Assembly: GCF_047496725.1 (NCBI RefSeq)
Contig: NC_132975.1
Location: 16,063,501 to 16,127,500, forward strand
DNA from: Anoplolepis gracilipes
Taxonomy: Eukaryota; Arthropoda; Insecta; Hymenoptera; Formicidae
DNA length: 64,000 nucleotides
Direction of reading: 5' to 3'
Position 1 is the first letter of the stretch. Every line of letters starts with the position of its first letter. The notes under the pieces are model-generated. The model made no database searches. It was not told the DNA's origin and was given only the letters and a program-made list of their open reading frames with translations. The position numbers and the translations under genes are program-made. Below are positions 43,385 to 57,308 of the stretch, piece after piece.

Positions 43385-43722
43385 GCACGCACGCATGCAC
43401 ATATATACAAGATGTCTTGTAATTGATGAAAAACTTGTTAATGACAGATTCTTGAAGATTATTTGGAGAAGATTTTTTTTCAGCAAAAATATCGAGGCAT
43501 CAATAATTTACGAGTTATAAGATTGGGAAAAAGGCGTTTTTCGCAAATTTTTAAATTCGCAAGTGGTTATAAATACTTTGGAAATTTTTAATTGGAAATT
43601 ACTGGAATAATTCAGAAAATTATATTTTGATTTAATTTAATTTTATTGTACAGTCTTAACTGCAAAGTTTGCTCGCTAGGAATAAAATATTATACAGTTT
43701 TTATATATTTATTATTGCAATA
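41543..43722. other. convergent spacer between genes B and C
   Basis: AT-rich DNA with a foldback at 41876-42183, a (GT)n tract at 42034-42064, (CA)n at 43351-43396 and a weak inverted pair near 43190-43215 and 43482-43500 (TTGATATTTTTGC against GCAAAAATATCGAGG). No gene is seen. Confidence 0.55.
41876..42183. repeat. foldback element with internal (GT)n
   Basis: GTGCAGACTTCTATATACAT ... TAGACTGCTAACAACG at the left is inverted as CGTGTTAGCAGTCTA ... ATATATAGAAGTCTG at the right. A related end (TCTAGTTATATATAGAAGTC) occurs at 21027. Between the arms lie a GGTAAGTGTAAGA / TCTTACACTTATT hairpin and a (GT)n tract. Confidence 0.75.
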
Positions 43723-44624
43723 TTATTTGCGAGCTAGTCCAGCATTATGTAATATGCTGTAGATTTTTTCTCTTGAAATTTTGTCTGTTTCTCGGTCGAT
43801 TACCTGTAATAACACGTAAATACTATAGAAAGATACGAGAATCTAATTTGCCGTTTCCATGTCATTTAAAAATTAAGCAGAATTAGATAGAAAGCAGCAT
43901 AAAAAGACTAATTTTGTTTCTTTATTTAATTATATAAAATATTATATAAAGTAAAAAATTCAATAAATAAATATAGTACACAGTAAGTTATAGTTTTAGA
44001 GAACAATATGTGTAATATATGTAAAGTTTTTATTATATTATATTATTTTATCGTTATATGTTTATTTATTCATCATAATAATAATATAAAAAATATTAAT
44101 GCACAAAAATTCTCTTGCACGTACGCACGCACGTACGCACGCAAACACGGTACGCACGGTATACACAGCGAATATTAAAACAGTCATATTATCAATATCT
44201 ACAAAACTGACAAAGTTTATATCAACATTAAGAATTTAACGTTTAAAGTAATTGTACCTCAAAAAAGTTTTTAGTCTAATAAAATAAATAGTAAATAATT
44301 AATAATTAATAATAAATACTTGTTAAGGTTCACCTAACAGGATAAAATTACCCGAAATTGTTGTACCTGCATTTCTTTATCGATAAACCAAGATTCCTTG
44401 GAGAGACCAGCAGCAGTGTTTGGATTTTTATAGAAATCATTTCGTAATTGATTAGGCAAATTGTCTTCCATTGCAGAATTAAGTAAGACAGCTGGATGGG
44501 TTAGCACTGTGTCTTGTATTGCACTTTCACGCGTTACAAAAAAGATTGGCATAGCCATAAAAGTTGACATTAGACAGAACAGGATAATAACATTCATGTA
44601 GATAGTTGATATTATTTTCGGCAT
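43723..44624 (-). CDS. small secreted protein of unknown function (gene C)
   Basis: Two coding exons, 44624-44367 and 43803-43723, join in phase to give 112 residues. The N-terminus MPKIISTIYMNVIILFCLMS, then TFMAMP, is a signal peptide or membrane anchor. The mature part reads ESAIQDTVLTHPAVLLNSAM, LPNQLRNDFYKNPNTAAGLS, KESWFIDKEMQ, and the second exon adds VIDRETDKISREKIYSILHN then AGLARK. There are no cysteines after the signal region. I do not recognise a named family. The clean GT-AG junction with continuing amphipathic, charged sequence supports a real gene. In-frame Met codons upstream lie before the acceptor at 44629 and are not used. Confidence 0.75.
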
Positions 44625-45244
44625 TTTTCTGAAAAAAATTAAAACGTTCTTGCTCATAGCAAAGAGATACAATCTGATTGTGAGTAATAATGATTATTAT
44701 TGAGAGATCGGAATATCCATGTTAAAATACGACCCCGATCTCTTTATCACACATTGACAATGTAAGCTTTCCATTATAGTATTAAACAAATAAAATTTAA
44801 GCTTTAATAAAATGTACTGCTATGTGTAATATTATTATTATGTCATAACAAAAAAAATATATAATTTTTTTTATTCCTGCTTTTAATTTCCAGCGTTATT
44901 CTATATATATGTATGTACATACATACATATATTTTCAATTTACTCTAAACACTGTTCTCATGCAAAAAAATTGCAATGTTTTTTTTTTTTTTTTTTTCAG
45001 TTTCAAAATCCACTGATTTTCACACATTTTTAAAGCAGTACAATTTTAATGTTTTAAAATGCTACATTACAAATATCACTCATACAAGTAAAATTTGATT
45101 TAATATGAGTGATTGAATTATAACATTATATAACATTATTTGTAACATGTATGTATTTATTATACATCTTATTAATGTACTGCGTGCACTATAATTACGA
45201 CAATTATCAGATTTTTATAAAATTTAGTGTTAAATATAATTCAC

Positions 45245-45323
45245 CTTTTGGACGCTACAGAAATCTACAATATTTGGCAACAATATTTACTTAACCGCAT
45301 TTATACTTCATGCGTGTCTAACT
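45245..45323 (-). other. predicted 5' untranslated exon of gene C
   Basis: It runs from the initiator A at 45323 to a donor AAAAG/GTGAAT at 45245. The matching acceptor (TTTTTTTCAG) ends at 44629, four bases before the ATG at 44624. The inferred intron is 44629-45244 and contains a T-rich tract at 44980-44997. Confidence 0.6.
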
Positions 45324-45356
45324 GAATTCAAAATCCGCGGCAGCAAAGCTTATATA
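45320..45356 (-). promoter_or_regulatory. TATA box and initiator for gene C
   Basis: On the minus strand TATATAAGC starts at 45356 and ATTCAGTTAG has its A at 45323, a spacing of 33 bases. The region between is GC-richer (GCTGCCGCGG). The pair has the same TCAGTT initiator and the same spacing as gene A. Confidence 0.7.
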
Positions 45357-45575
45357 CCTACATGGTTGCTATTACCCGACCGGTCTTCTTGGAGCACGAG
45401 TTAAAATTAAATCCAACGTCCCTTGATCATTCACTAGCACAGAGATTCGTGACGATTCTTTTTTTCGTGTTTACCTTCAAACAAGATCATTAATCTTTTG
45501 TTGAACTGAGTCAAGGGTGACGTTTTTTTCAATTGCTGCTTCAATCATATATATGTATGTATACGCATGATGTTA

Positions 45576-45626
<51 letters not shown>

Positions 45627-45941
45627 AAACATGTATAAAGGATTTAAATAGATATAAATATATTTACAAGTTTAAGTAAAATTTTGTTAAATTAAAGTAT
45701 AGAATATTTTATAAACGCCATTTTTGACTATCATATTCTTATAACATTTTACGTAGAATGTTGTGAGAAATCGATTTATATAAAATAATTAGAATAATTT
45801 TATTTAAAAAAACTTAACTTAACTTAACAATAATATAGTTATCCTTTATATAACCTTGACTCCTAAAATTAAACTAATATTTCTATCTTTTCTCCCCTTG
45901 ATTTCCAGATATTCGACTTGTTAATAAAAATGACCCTGTAC

Positions 45942-45993
<52 letters not shown>

Positions 45994-47359
45994 TTATATT
46001 TTTATATATTTATATATTTATATAATTATTATAATTAAAAAGAATTAGATATTATTAGATAGAATTACGTATATAATAAAAAAATATATATAGTAAAAAA
46101 AAAAAAAAAAAAAAAAAAAGAATGTATAACATGTATTTATAGTAATTTTTATTTATAAATTTATTTATAAATTTATCTAACAAATTTACATTAAAGTAAT
46201 AAATAAAATGTAAGTTAAATGCAAACGTTAATGTTTATTTGATTATTAAATAAATTTTAGATATTATATTTTAGATATGTTAAGGCGATATCACAAGTAA
46301 CAGAATTTGGAAAAAAGAAATTTTACATAGAGAGTTTATACAATTTATTTATCATATTTTATAAATCATATATCACTTTTGTTATTTCTCTTCAACATTA
46401 AATGTTTGTAACTTCATTGCATGTATTACTAGTAATAAACAATTTTTTTAACTAAACCAAGTTTTTATAATTCTATAAATTCTATATTCTAAATAGATAA
46501 GAGAATGGAACTTACCTTGTATTATTGAGGTCAATGTTATGACCTTATAAGTAACTAGTGACAGAGCGGTTACCCTTGCCGATTTTAACGAGCAGGAAGG
46601 TTTTAGGAAATCATTTAATATTTACTTGTTATTCCTTATTATAATAAATCCATAGAATTTAAAGTAACATAATATTTTAAATAACTTGTGAAACATCGTA
46701 TTCGATACATGTTATATTTTTACATTTTAAGTACATGTAGTGTATGAGGATCAAAGGAAAACCTATTTATAATAATATAAATGACAAAAAAGGACATGGA
46801 AAAATTATAGATTTTAAAATACGTACACCAATACATTAAAATTTTTATTGTTCTTCGTACAAGTGTAATAATATATCGCACAAGTATAGAAAAATTGTTT
46901 TTTATTGATAAAAAATATTGCTCTTTCTATATAGAGTTCTATATAGTGTTTCAAAATTAAACCGATGAACCAAGGTGGTTATACATAATAAAAAAACAAG
47001 TTTGTCAATAAACCCGTGTCCGTAAATGAACTGTTTTGCCACCAGAGAATCAAAAACTAACAATGAGACATACTTTATGTCTCAGTTGAAGTCCATGAAC
47101 CGAATGCAATCTTTGTAATGGAAATAAATGGCATTTCGAACAACTGCCGTAAAAATATACTTCACTTTGAAAAAGTCAGTATATGGTCAAAATGGCTCGT
47201 TTGCGGACATAGACATTTACATATCGACAAAATTGACCTGTTTTGATGTTCTTTATAATCATTTGAAGTTTGCCGGTCCAATTTTAGGATACAGCGTATA
47301 TTACGTATATATTACTTGCGACAAAAAAAAAATAAATATTTTTTATCAAAAAATTTAGT

Positions 47360-47398
<39 letters not shown>

Positions 47399-48717
47399 TA
47401 TATTCAATATCCAATAATTTAGTTACATACGTATTATTAAATGTAGGCTTATTTTAATCAAAATTTGAGCAAAATTAACAAAAACTATTTGTAAAACGTC
47501 AATTTTTTTATCTTTCTTAAAACATATCGAATACTCTGTTTAATTTCTTCTTTCCCTTTTCTTCTCATGTAAGATATTCGTCGTAAAATTATATTATAAC
47601 GGATACAAATTAAAGTTTACCAATATCCTTAATTTTATAATAATATTAGTAGATTGAAAAGATGATTTTTTTATAAACTAAAAATTGTGGTACGAGTTCT
47701 TGCAGGCGCAAGAGTTTTGCAAGAGTCAGCGACCGATGTGGATCCGTGCACTTGCACATCATCAACGTAGGTTGTTTAATGTTGTTGAGTATGATCATTA
47801 AATGTTAAACAACAATGATGGCGAGAATAATATGTCTTTTCGTATAACAGAATAAAGAGCATGCTATATTTATTATACGTTGCATATTTTAACGCTGCAG
47901 TACAATCGTACTTTAAAATATCTTTTTGATATTCTCTCTTCATTTGCCAATTAGGTTTTAATGATTGTTGATAGTGATGATGAATAAATTGATACATACA
48001 CATTTGTATGATAGTATATATGAATGGCAAATAAGATTGTAAATCTTAACATCATGCAACATCTAAATTACATTATAATATGTAAAATAATAAAAATTAA
48101 TTTATTAAATTAGTCTTTAATTTCATATTTTTTATTTAGACAATATAAATAATTTTAATAAAAAGATATTTCATAGCAAGTAGTACTCCGTCTACTTTGA
48201 TATTAATAAATATTTGAAGAGACGCATAAAAATAAAAAATATGGAAACTATCACGTTTACTACAAAATAAAATTTTTAAACATTTTTATTAGCTAAAATT
48301 CTACTATTTACAAAAGAGTATAAATTAATAAAATTATTCGATTCAATACCGTCAGACAAATAAATCTATAATAATGTCGCGTAACATCTATTACAAAATC
48401 CTTCTGATTATGCGCTATTTGTCGTCATATGCAACAAAGTAAAAACTTATCTGCATTTCTTCTATATACGAGTATATGTGCTACACCGATTTTTTAGAAT
48501 CTGTTGTAATATTCTGTGCAATTTTATAAGTTAGATTATTTTATTTTTCAAAATCAACTTTCATAAATCTGTTTTGTATTCCTCTACTCTTTAACACCAG
48601 AGATGAATAATTAATTTAATATAAATTTACTTATCAATTTACTCACATTTTATAAAACTAGATTTCATTCAGGAAACCATTATTAGTGCCCAGAATTGTG
48701 TATATGGTACATGGAAC

Positions 48718-48754
<37 letters not shown>

Positions 48755-49129
48755 CTTTTCCATTGAGACTGAACCGTAAAAGATTGAAAAAAAAGCTTAG
48801 GAAAAAATTATTAGTCGCAAAGTAGTAGGAGGGGGGGAAAAAAAATATGAAAAATAGATTTGTCCGTGTAACCACTGAAACACGTAAATCATAAAAATTA
48901 ATTAAAGAGAAAGAAAGAAAATTTAGATAATTTTTTTTATAAGGATTATCTTTTTGACTGATCTCATGTATGTATATAATCTACCCTATTTATTAATTCG
49001 GGAGAAAAAGATAAGATTATAATACATGGCAAATAAATTTAAAAGAAAAATAACATTCGCGCTAAAAGAATTTCTAATTAGTTTTGTCATCACTTTATGA
49101 GAAAGTCTACGATTACTCGAAAGCGACTG
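45357..49129. other. 3.8-kb spacer, no gene recognised
   Basis: Very AT-rich. It includes (AT)n at 45578-45621 and 45947-45988, poly(A) at 46097-46119, a copy of a dispersed repeat at 45700-45945, and a T homopolymer of about 35 bases at 48720-48754. A possible minus-strand splice donor (ACAAG/GTAAGTTCC, near 46515) was noted with no exon to match. The block at 46950-47300 is less AT-rich and may be an old transposon fragment. Confidence 0.5.
45700..45945. repeat. dispersed repeat copy, related to 62860-63168
   Basis: It shares an ordered set of blocks with 62860-63168 in the same orientation: CTTATAACATTTTACGTAGAAT, GAAATCGATTTATATAAAAT, ACCTTGACTCCTAAAATTAA, then CTCCTTGATTTCCAGATATT-like sequence. 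The left half of the foldback form is missing and the right end runs into an (AT)n tract. Confidence 0.75.
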
Positions 49130-52041
49130 TTACTCGTTACTTTTAAGCGACGATTGTCTTGTGCCAAAACTGGGTTCCAAAGGCACCAAGTAAGTAACTT
49201 TCTCGCTAGCATTGATAGCGTCCTGTTTGAGATCAGACGTATTCTTCCTAGTGGGTCTTCGAGGTCGCTGTATGACCTCCTCATACGCAGCATATTCGGG
49301 CCTAGCTACTGGCCGTTGTTTTTTCAAGTAGTATACGGCAGAAGCATTTTCCGGCACGTAATTTTGTTGTGTGGCCTTAACAACTGTTTGAGGTATCGGA
49401 GTAACGCTATAACCAGCATTAATAAGGGCGGATAATTCTTCTTGATTTAAAGGCTGTTGATCCTTAGTCGACGGTATACGTACAACTTGAGGATTGTTGA
49501 ACTGATCTTGATCGATAATCTCCTCGATGGTGAGAGACTTAAAGGGTGACTTTTTCAAGAGACCCGACTGAGAAATGTAGACAGAGGATTGAGTAGGTGC
49601 AACCTTGAGCTTGTGCATTTGTCGAGGTTGATTGATAACAGGTTGAACGTAACCTTGTTCTTCAACGTTGGAGTGGTCGTTAGACGTGGTAGACGTAGTA
49701 GTAGAGTCTGGCTTAGTCACCGATCTAGGAGCATAGGTAGAGCCAGAAACCTGATATTTGTTTACGTCATCATTGGTAAAATAATTATTAGGTGATGGGA
49801 GTTTAGGAGTAGTAGGTAGAAGGTATTGAACGACTGGCGTGCCTTCGGGATCTACTTTCTTAGCCTCGGCCTGAGCTCTTGCGACCGCCAGAATCTCGCT
49901 ATTAGCTTTAGCGCGTGACTGTTGATAAACTTTATACAGAGCCTCGGCCTGAGCTTGTGCCAGCGCCTGCGCTTGAGCCTGGGCACGTAATTGATTTCTC
50001 TCAAAATTTAAAGCATCGTGATGGGCTTTTTCCTGAGCTCTCACATGAGCCTGTTGCTGTGCTTCGACTTGGCGTATAGCATCAGCGTGAGCCTTGTATT
50101 CAGCATCTGTTTGAAGTCTTCTGGCCTCAGCGGCTTCGGCAGCCGCCTGTGCCTTCAGTTTGGCTCTATAAGCGGCTTCTGGATCTTTTGGCTGCAGCCG
50201 ACCCTCGATATGAGCTTGTCCGGCCTCGCTGACGTGATCTCCTTGTTGAATTTGCTCCAAGGCGGTTTGCTGTCTGTATCTCTCATGATCAATTCTGATC
50301 TGTTCTAGAGCGGCCTCGTGATGTTTTTGGTACGATGCTTGAGCTACCTTCTGGAAAGCTAAGGCTTGTGCCTCGGCTTGAGCCTGAGCCCTGGCATTCG
50401 TTTCGGCTTCAGCCTGAACTTGCGCTTGATGAGCTTTCAGCTGAGCACTATCATCCACGTAATCATATTGCGGAGATGGTCTGAAAGGTCGGTCTTGAGC
50501 GCCCTTTGTAACGTAATCTGCCACTTGCGCTGTTTGGTACTGAAGTTGAACCGGTTGTTGCGTATCGATCGACTGGTATGTCGCTGCAACTCGCTGCTGC
50601 GGTGGATAACGGGGGGGTGGACTAGTCTCAATATGATACTGCTCAGGTAATTGAGATGCCGGTGCTACCGCCGATTTGATCGGATATCCTTGTTGTGAAT
50701 ACTCGCCTTTAGATTGCGCTGGAATCAGGTTAAATTCTTGGGCCTGATTGGCGGATACCAATTGCAGCAACTCCTGCTCGAAAGTGCCCAATTTCGGTGA
50801 AGTATAAGACTCTACTTGATACGTGGATGCTCCGGACGGACCGCGCGTCTGTTGCAATGCCGCGGCACGATGCTGCGCGTCGACGTGTGCCTGAGCTTGC
50901 GCTACAGCTTCCACTTGACCTAATGCTTGAGGATGTAATTGAGCTCTCGATCTAGGAGGAACCACCGTAGGTTTTCGGTAATTGTAATATGCCTGTTGCA
51001 GCGCCTGCTGCTGTTTGGCATAAGCTGGAAGCGGTCTGCGCTGAGCCACATTATTTGAGCTTGTATATGGTTGCGGTTCACTTCCGGTAAATTGTCGTAA
51101 AACAGCTAAATATTCAGGCGACAGCTGAAATTTATACAAATTTTTTTCTTTCATTTTCGTAGAATATTTACGTAAAATATGTTTTATATAATTAGAGTGA
51201 TGTGTAAAGACAGAGATATACAATTTATGAAGTAATATTTAACAAATTATAAGTTATATATATATATACAATCGAAGAAATTCAGAAATTAAGCAGAATA
51301 TGTATAATAGATGGACAAGAATACTATATATATAGCTATGTATTATTGTGTAACGTAGCAGTCATCGTATATGCCCATCATTTCGATTGGACTTTCCCAG
51401 GTATTGTAATTTTAATTAGAGATACGCAAGAGTTAAGAATAAGGATTAAAAATAAATCAAAAGCGATACAACAAACAAGCAAGAAAATCAACAATCCGAG
51501 ATAGTTGCTGTCGTTTCATTGAATCTGACAGTGAGTGCTGAACTTGATCTTAAAAGCAGATGACAAGCGAATCGTTGAAGGTTATTGCTTCGTGAAAGTA
51601 TATACAATACATTGTGTATGTATTTGCCTGCATATTGGTGCAGAAGATGAGTCAATAACTTATAAAGAAGCTCGAAAGACGGTCACGAAAATAGACTGTA
51701 ACCTTTTTCACTCGCCCTGATGACTAACGCATGGCCACGAAGAGGATATTAATCGTTCGCGGCTTGATAAAATTCGAAATCTATACTCGGTTATAAGTGG
51801 GTGTGGCTGTACCAGTACTGTCAGGTCAGAGCGATTAGAAGGCGTGTAAACTTGCCGAGTTATGCAAGCGAGCGATTGCATTCGAGTATATGGCATTGCC
51901 AAGCGATCACGAGCGAGCGCGTAGGAAGTATTTAAAGATATATGTCTTTTAAAATACGTACGTACAACCGCATATATATAATCTAAAAATCTGCAAATGT
52001 ATTAATTTGAGAGTGTTTACTAAATTAAAATAATGCATAAC

Positions 52042-52094
<53 letters not shown>

Positions 52095-52564
52095 CATTTA
52101 TTCATATTTTGTGCCTAATACACCTTGAAGAATTTTTTTGAAATTTACGAAATAAATTTTTATTATTATTCTAATAATATTTAATCCATTTAATTTATAA
52201 TATATATTATAAAAACATTTAAATATATATATATATATATAAATTATTCTAAAGTAGTGTGTATATTTTTATGGGGGAGTAATATTATATAAAATCTCTA
52301 TAAAGTATTTCTCTTTGTATAATAATTACATTGCAATGTAAGTACTTACAAAGCCATGTACAAACAATTTCAAAACACAAAAAATGTTATAAAACACACA
52401 TCATATGAGATATGTAAAAATATAAAATATTTTTTTTTTATTATACATTTCCGAAATATTACTTTAATATTATCCAATATTATCCAATATTATCCAATAT
52501 TATCCAATATTCCAATATTACTCTAAAAATAGTCGGCAAACTTTAATTCTATATACCTATATAG

Positions 52565-52654
<90 letters not shown>

Positions 52655-54902
52655 TTAATATATCATAGATTTCTTTAAAATATATTGTACATTTCAGGTC
52701 TATTTATTTTTATTCTCCATTTTACGCTTAAAAGTGCGGCACATATATATTTATAATAAAATAAAATAAATCAATAGTAGAATCTAATATTTCTAATATT
52801 TCAAGTTTATATGAGCTTATTCTGAAAAAAAGATGATACAAGGAGCTTAAATAGGGAAATAGAGAGGCATTCCGTGTTTTATGAGTCTTGTAGCAATGTG
52901 GAATGTACAATCTCTCTCGTTATCTTTAAAGTACACTGGTGAAATGGAAATCCTCGTACAAGTAACGAAAGTAAGTCAAGCCATGATTACTATCACATTG
53001 CGTCAGAACGCCTAGATCTTGAAGGCGAACCTAGACGTCCTACTCTGTCTGCTGCCATTCGTTTCAAGTACCATAGAAAAATAGTCTGTTCATGGCTAGT
53101 TAATCAACATGTTAATGGATAATAAGCGATCAATAGTCATGGTTGATCGACAATAATGACACTGAATATTCGATGAAATGTTTGATGTTGAACAGTCAAC
53201 ATAGAAAGATTAGTCGGAACGTTAAAATTTAAGTAACAAATATAGTATTATTATTTCTCTCATACCTCTCTAGAACCATCAGCGTGGCGAATAATAAATT
53301 GACTGCCTGGTGATTCGTAAATGGCGCTATCAGAAACTGGTGACCTTTTAACAGGATCTTTGATGTTGATCTCTAGCAGAACAATGTCATCGACGTTGGT
53401 CGATGACGATACTGCCTTCTTGGCGACATTGGTAACAGTTTCCTCTCCAAACGAGACCGTCAAAAGACCTATTAATTTTGAATATTATAATATATGTATA
53501 AAAAGAGTGAAAAATGGAATGGGAGAAAGATGGAGAGAAGCAGAGGCAGGATATAAAAACATTTCTTCTTTGTTTTAAAATATATCTTATTTAATTTTTT
53601 CCAAATTAGTTTTTTTTTATCTCTAATACAGGATGGGGCTAAACGTAACGGCCAGACTTCGTGATCTTATAAAATTTAATTTTGAACAAAAAATGGTTTT
53701 CTATGATTAAACATATTTTCCTACAAACAAAAATGCTTCCTTAAAAAGTTAGCGCTTAAATTTCTAAAATCACGTTTTTTAATTACATTCTTGCAAATGT
53801 CGGGAAAGTATGTGTTTTTTAACAAAAATTACTGAAAAAAGTTGTAGAACCAAAAACATTGTAGAGAAGTAAATTATCTTTCAAATCAGACTAAAATATT
53901 ATTATTAAGTTTCATAAGTTTTGAGATAACTAGTTTCAAATAGGTATAAAAAAATGGTTTTCTACTATTTATAGAGCTGTTGAAAAATTTATCTTTATTT
54001 ATGCTGTTATGACCTTAATTAATTTTTAATGTTTATCATGTTTGTTGGTTATTCCACTAAACAAATTTTACTTTTCTGCATTAATACATGTCTTACCATA
54101 GTCATAATTTTCCACAACGTTCTAGCCAGACTTTATGATCTGATAGGAAATTTAAATCTGAACAAAGTTTACCATAAACAAAAGTTCAAAAATACTTTCT
54201 TAAAAAAGTTAGCGTTACCAAAAATTTCTATAATTACGTTTTACTTTTAAAGATACTTTTTAAGGAATCATTTTTGGACTGATAATTATAGACAATTTTT
54301 CGTTTAGAATTAAATTTCCTATAAAATCACGAAATCTTGGTGCCATTCTGTATGTATAAATATTTATTTATTTATTTATTAAAAGATATATTTGTTAAAA
54401 TATACAAAGATATACATATATTTGTTAAATATACAAAGAGTTTTATAAGTCACGCCCTCTCTTGAGAATGAATTGACAAATCAAGTTAACTCGAAAATTA
54501 AGAATGACAAAATTATATTTGAGTCTTCTTTAAAGAGTTACAATCACATAAAGACGGATAACTAAAATGATCATTTTTTTGGGCATGTTATGGTGTTTTA
54601 TTCTAAAAAAGGTAAAAACACGGCTCAAACAGTTTTTTATTAGGTTTGCCTCGCGTTTTTTTACCTTTTTCTTTAAAACAGTATAGTATACCGAATATTC
54701 GTTTTAGTTATCCAATTTTATTTGATTGTAACTTTTAAAGAAGGCTTAAATGTAATTTAGTCATTCTTTAAATTTTCTACTTATTTTGACTAATGTCAAT
54801 TTAGTCTATAGAGATGAGGCGTGACTTGTGAAACATCCTGTATGTACATGTTAGAAGATATCTGTATTTTTGTGTTAGAAGATATCTTTTACTAACAATA
54901 AG

Positions 54903-54952
<50 letters not shown>

Positions 54953-57242
54953 TCTTTATTGTTATCATCTCTCCCTCGCTTGCGTAATAGAGTGCGTCCA
55001 TTTAAGAATTCTCATATTATTTATTGTATAAAAATGTGAAATTTTGTATTCAAATATTGTTTTGAGATTCGAATGTCGTCATCGTATAATTGAACGTGGA
55101 AGTGACTTTTATCGTTCTGCTTGACCGCGAGTGCTCAGAATAGAGCTGGGAAAGCAATGCAGAGAAAGTTACAATCGAACGTGCACTCGAGAAACTCTTC
55201 CCACGGATTTTGCTTTCAACGTTTTAAGCGCCTTGTCCGCCGTGGAAGGAAATAAGATTATGTGCTAAAAGGTTTTTAAACGGTTTATAAAATGTTTATA
55301 AAAGGTTTGTCGGCAAATTAAAACGCATTATATTTAACGCGCTTTCTTTATTGTGACTGAATAAAATATCACGATATAATAAGTAATAATTTATACATCA
55401 ACAGATTTGAAGCTCAATACACATTGTTATTTTATGTATGTATACATACTGAATTTATAAACTTGTAATAAACCAGCGAGTAATTTAAAAATTTTCTTTC
55501 CCAATTTTTCTTTACAAAGACGATCTTAAAGTGAAATTATAAACTACTAGTTAAAAAATTAAGTACGAATGTTTGCTTACAAATGCTTAATATTTACAAA
55601 GGATGAACAATTAATAAAAGTTTTTCGTCTAGTCTAAATGAAATATTCTAATTAATTTAATTAATAAATGGATTTTCAAATTCATCGCGTTATCGTAAGA
55701 TTATCAGTGCGATACATCTTTGTGATTTTTTTCTTAAAAGTGTTTTAAAAATTATTTTGATCTTTTCAATGCCGATTAAGCTCTTTATTATAAAGGCAAA
55801 TATTTTTATTTTATTAAGTAAATTTTTCAAAAAATTTAATATTTAATTAAAAATACGATATTTAATCTGTGTGACGTAAAAAAAAAAAAAAAAATAAGGA
55901 ATTCAATATTATACTTGGCCAAAATTTTTACTATAAAACAAAATGTCCAAATTTTCACAAAAGCTTTAATATAAAAATATAAATAATTAAAGGGAAAAAC
56001 ATCATCATCGGATTGCTATTATTCCCGTAACTACTACGTTTAGATGCAATCGTGCAGATCCTTTTAAAATTACTTAACAGAGGAAAGCGCGTACGCAGCC
56101 CGGTCAGCTTTCCTTCCTTTGTTAGTCCGTGAGATTCCGCGGATGTGACTAATTTTTCCTGCGTTGAGTAATACTACGTACGCGTCCTTAGGTAGAAGGT
56201 ATAGTTAGTTAGGTAATATCCGTCATTCCGTGAACGCGCGCTCGCGCGCGCGATTAACAAATCTTACCTAATTAACGCTTCGCGGAGTTTGCATCTCTGC
56301 TGCGAAAATGTTAACTGTAGATATAGGGTTATTGCGGATTGCGATTTATTTAACACAATAAATATCTTATTTTTTTCTATATATATTTTTTTGTTATGTC
56401 CCCTGTCACGAGAATTTTAAAAATTGAAGTAATTGGAATAATTGTATACACATGTACAATGTTTACGTACTTGTATAGGTATATGTATAATGCATGTTTT
56501 GATTTTGCATTTTCTAATATTACTCGTAGTATTAATATTACTTTAACATTTACATATGTATTTATATTTGTATGCCATTATCGTGTTCTTAAAATTAGAT
56601 ATCCATTTATTATATGTATACAAAATATTATACATAAAACTAGTGCTCTATATACGTATGTATATGTACGTTATACATTTTTAATAATTATCAAATTACA
56701 TAACTTTTAAAATTTTGTGAAAATAAACAACAAGACACGATGTTCTCTTTAATGTGTTTGTGAATGAGAATATTGCTCTTAATGAGAATTAGAATATATA
56801 AAAATGTTCAATATCGAATATCAATAAGTGAAGTTAGATTATTTTTCTAATAAAGTTTATAAGTAAGTATGCATCTTAAATTTAGATTTTTATGTTAGTA
56901 CTGCTTTTACATTTTAAACAAAACTACGTTGAACTTGTTACAAAAACAAACAGTTTAACTTATAATCAATAAACTTGGACATTGTTCTAATCAGATATCT
57001 CGTTACCTCGGACAATCGCAAGATTGATATGATACATGAGAACGCGTCGAGAGAAAAAAAAAAAGATATTTTCTAATTAACAAACTCTCTCTCGGTTCTC
57101 ACATAAAAATATTAATTATCTGACCTCCTTTGCGCTTCAAACTATTATATTTGCGTAACATCGGAAGTGCGGTCTAACGTTCTCATTGTGTGCGTGAGAA
57201 GAGTAGAGCAATCTACAAAGTCAAGAACTTTCTTTTTTCTTT

Positions 57243-57308
<66 letters not shown>

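Noticed and set aside
46480..46610. Minus-strand donor-like site ACAAG/GTAAGTTCC with a nearby TATAAGG as a 5' exon
   Set aside because: There is no initiator at normal distance, and gene C already has a better promoter and leader exon.
48669..48875. Minus-strand frame with a lysine run
   Set aside because: The lysines come from the T homopolymer at 48720-48754, and nothing else supports a gene.
49589..50650. Plus-strand frames of 60-112 codons
   Set aside because: They are antisense to the large exon of gene D and show no domain or splice support.
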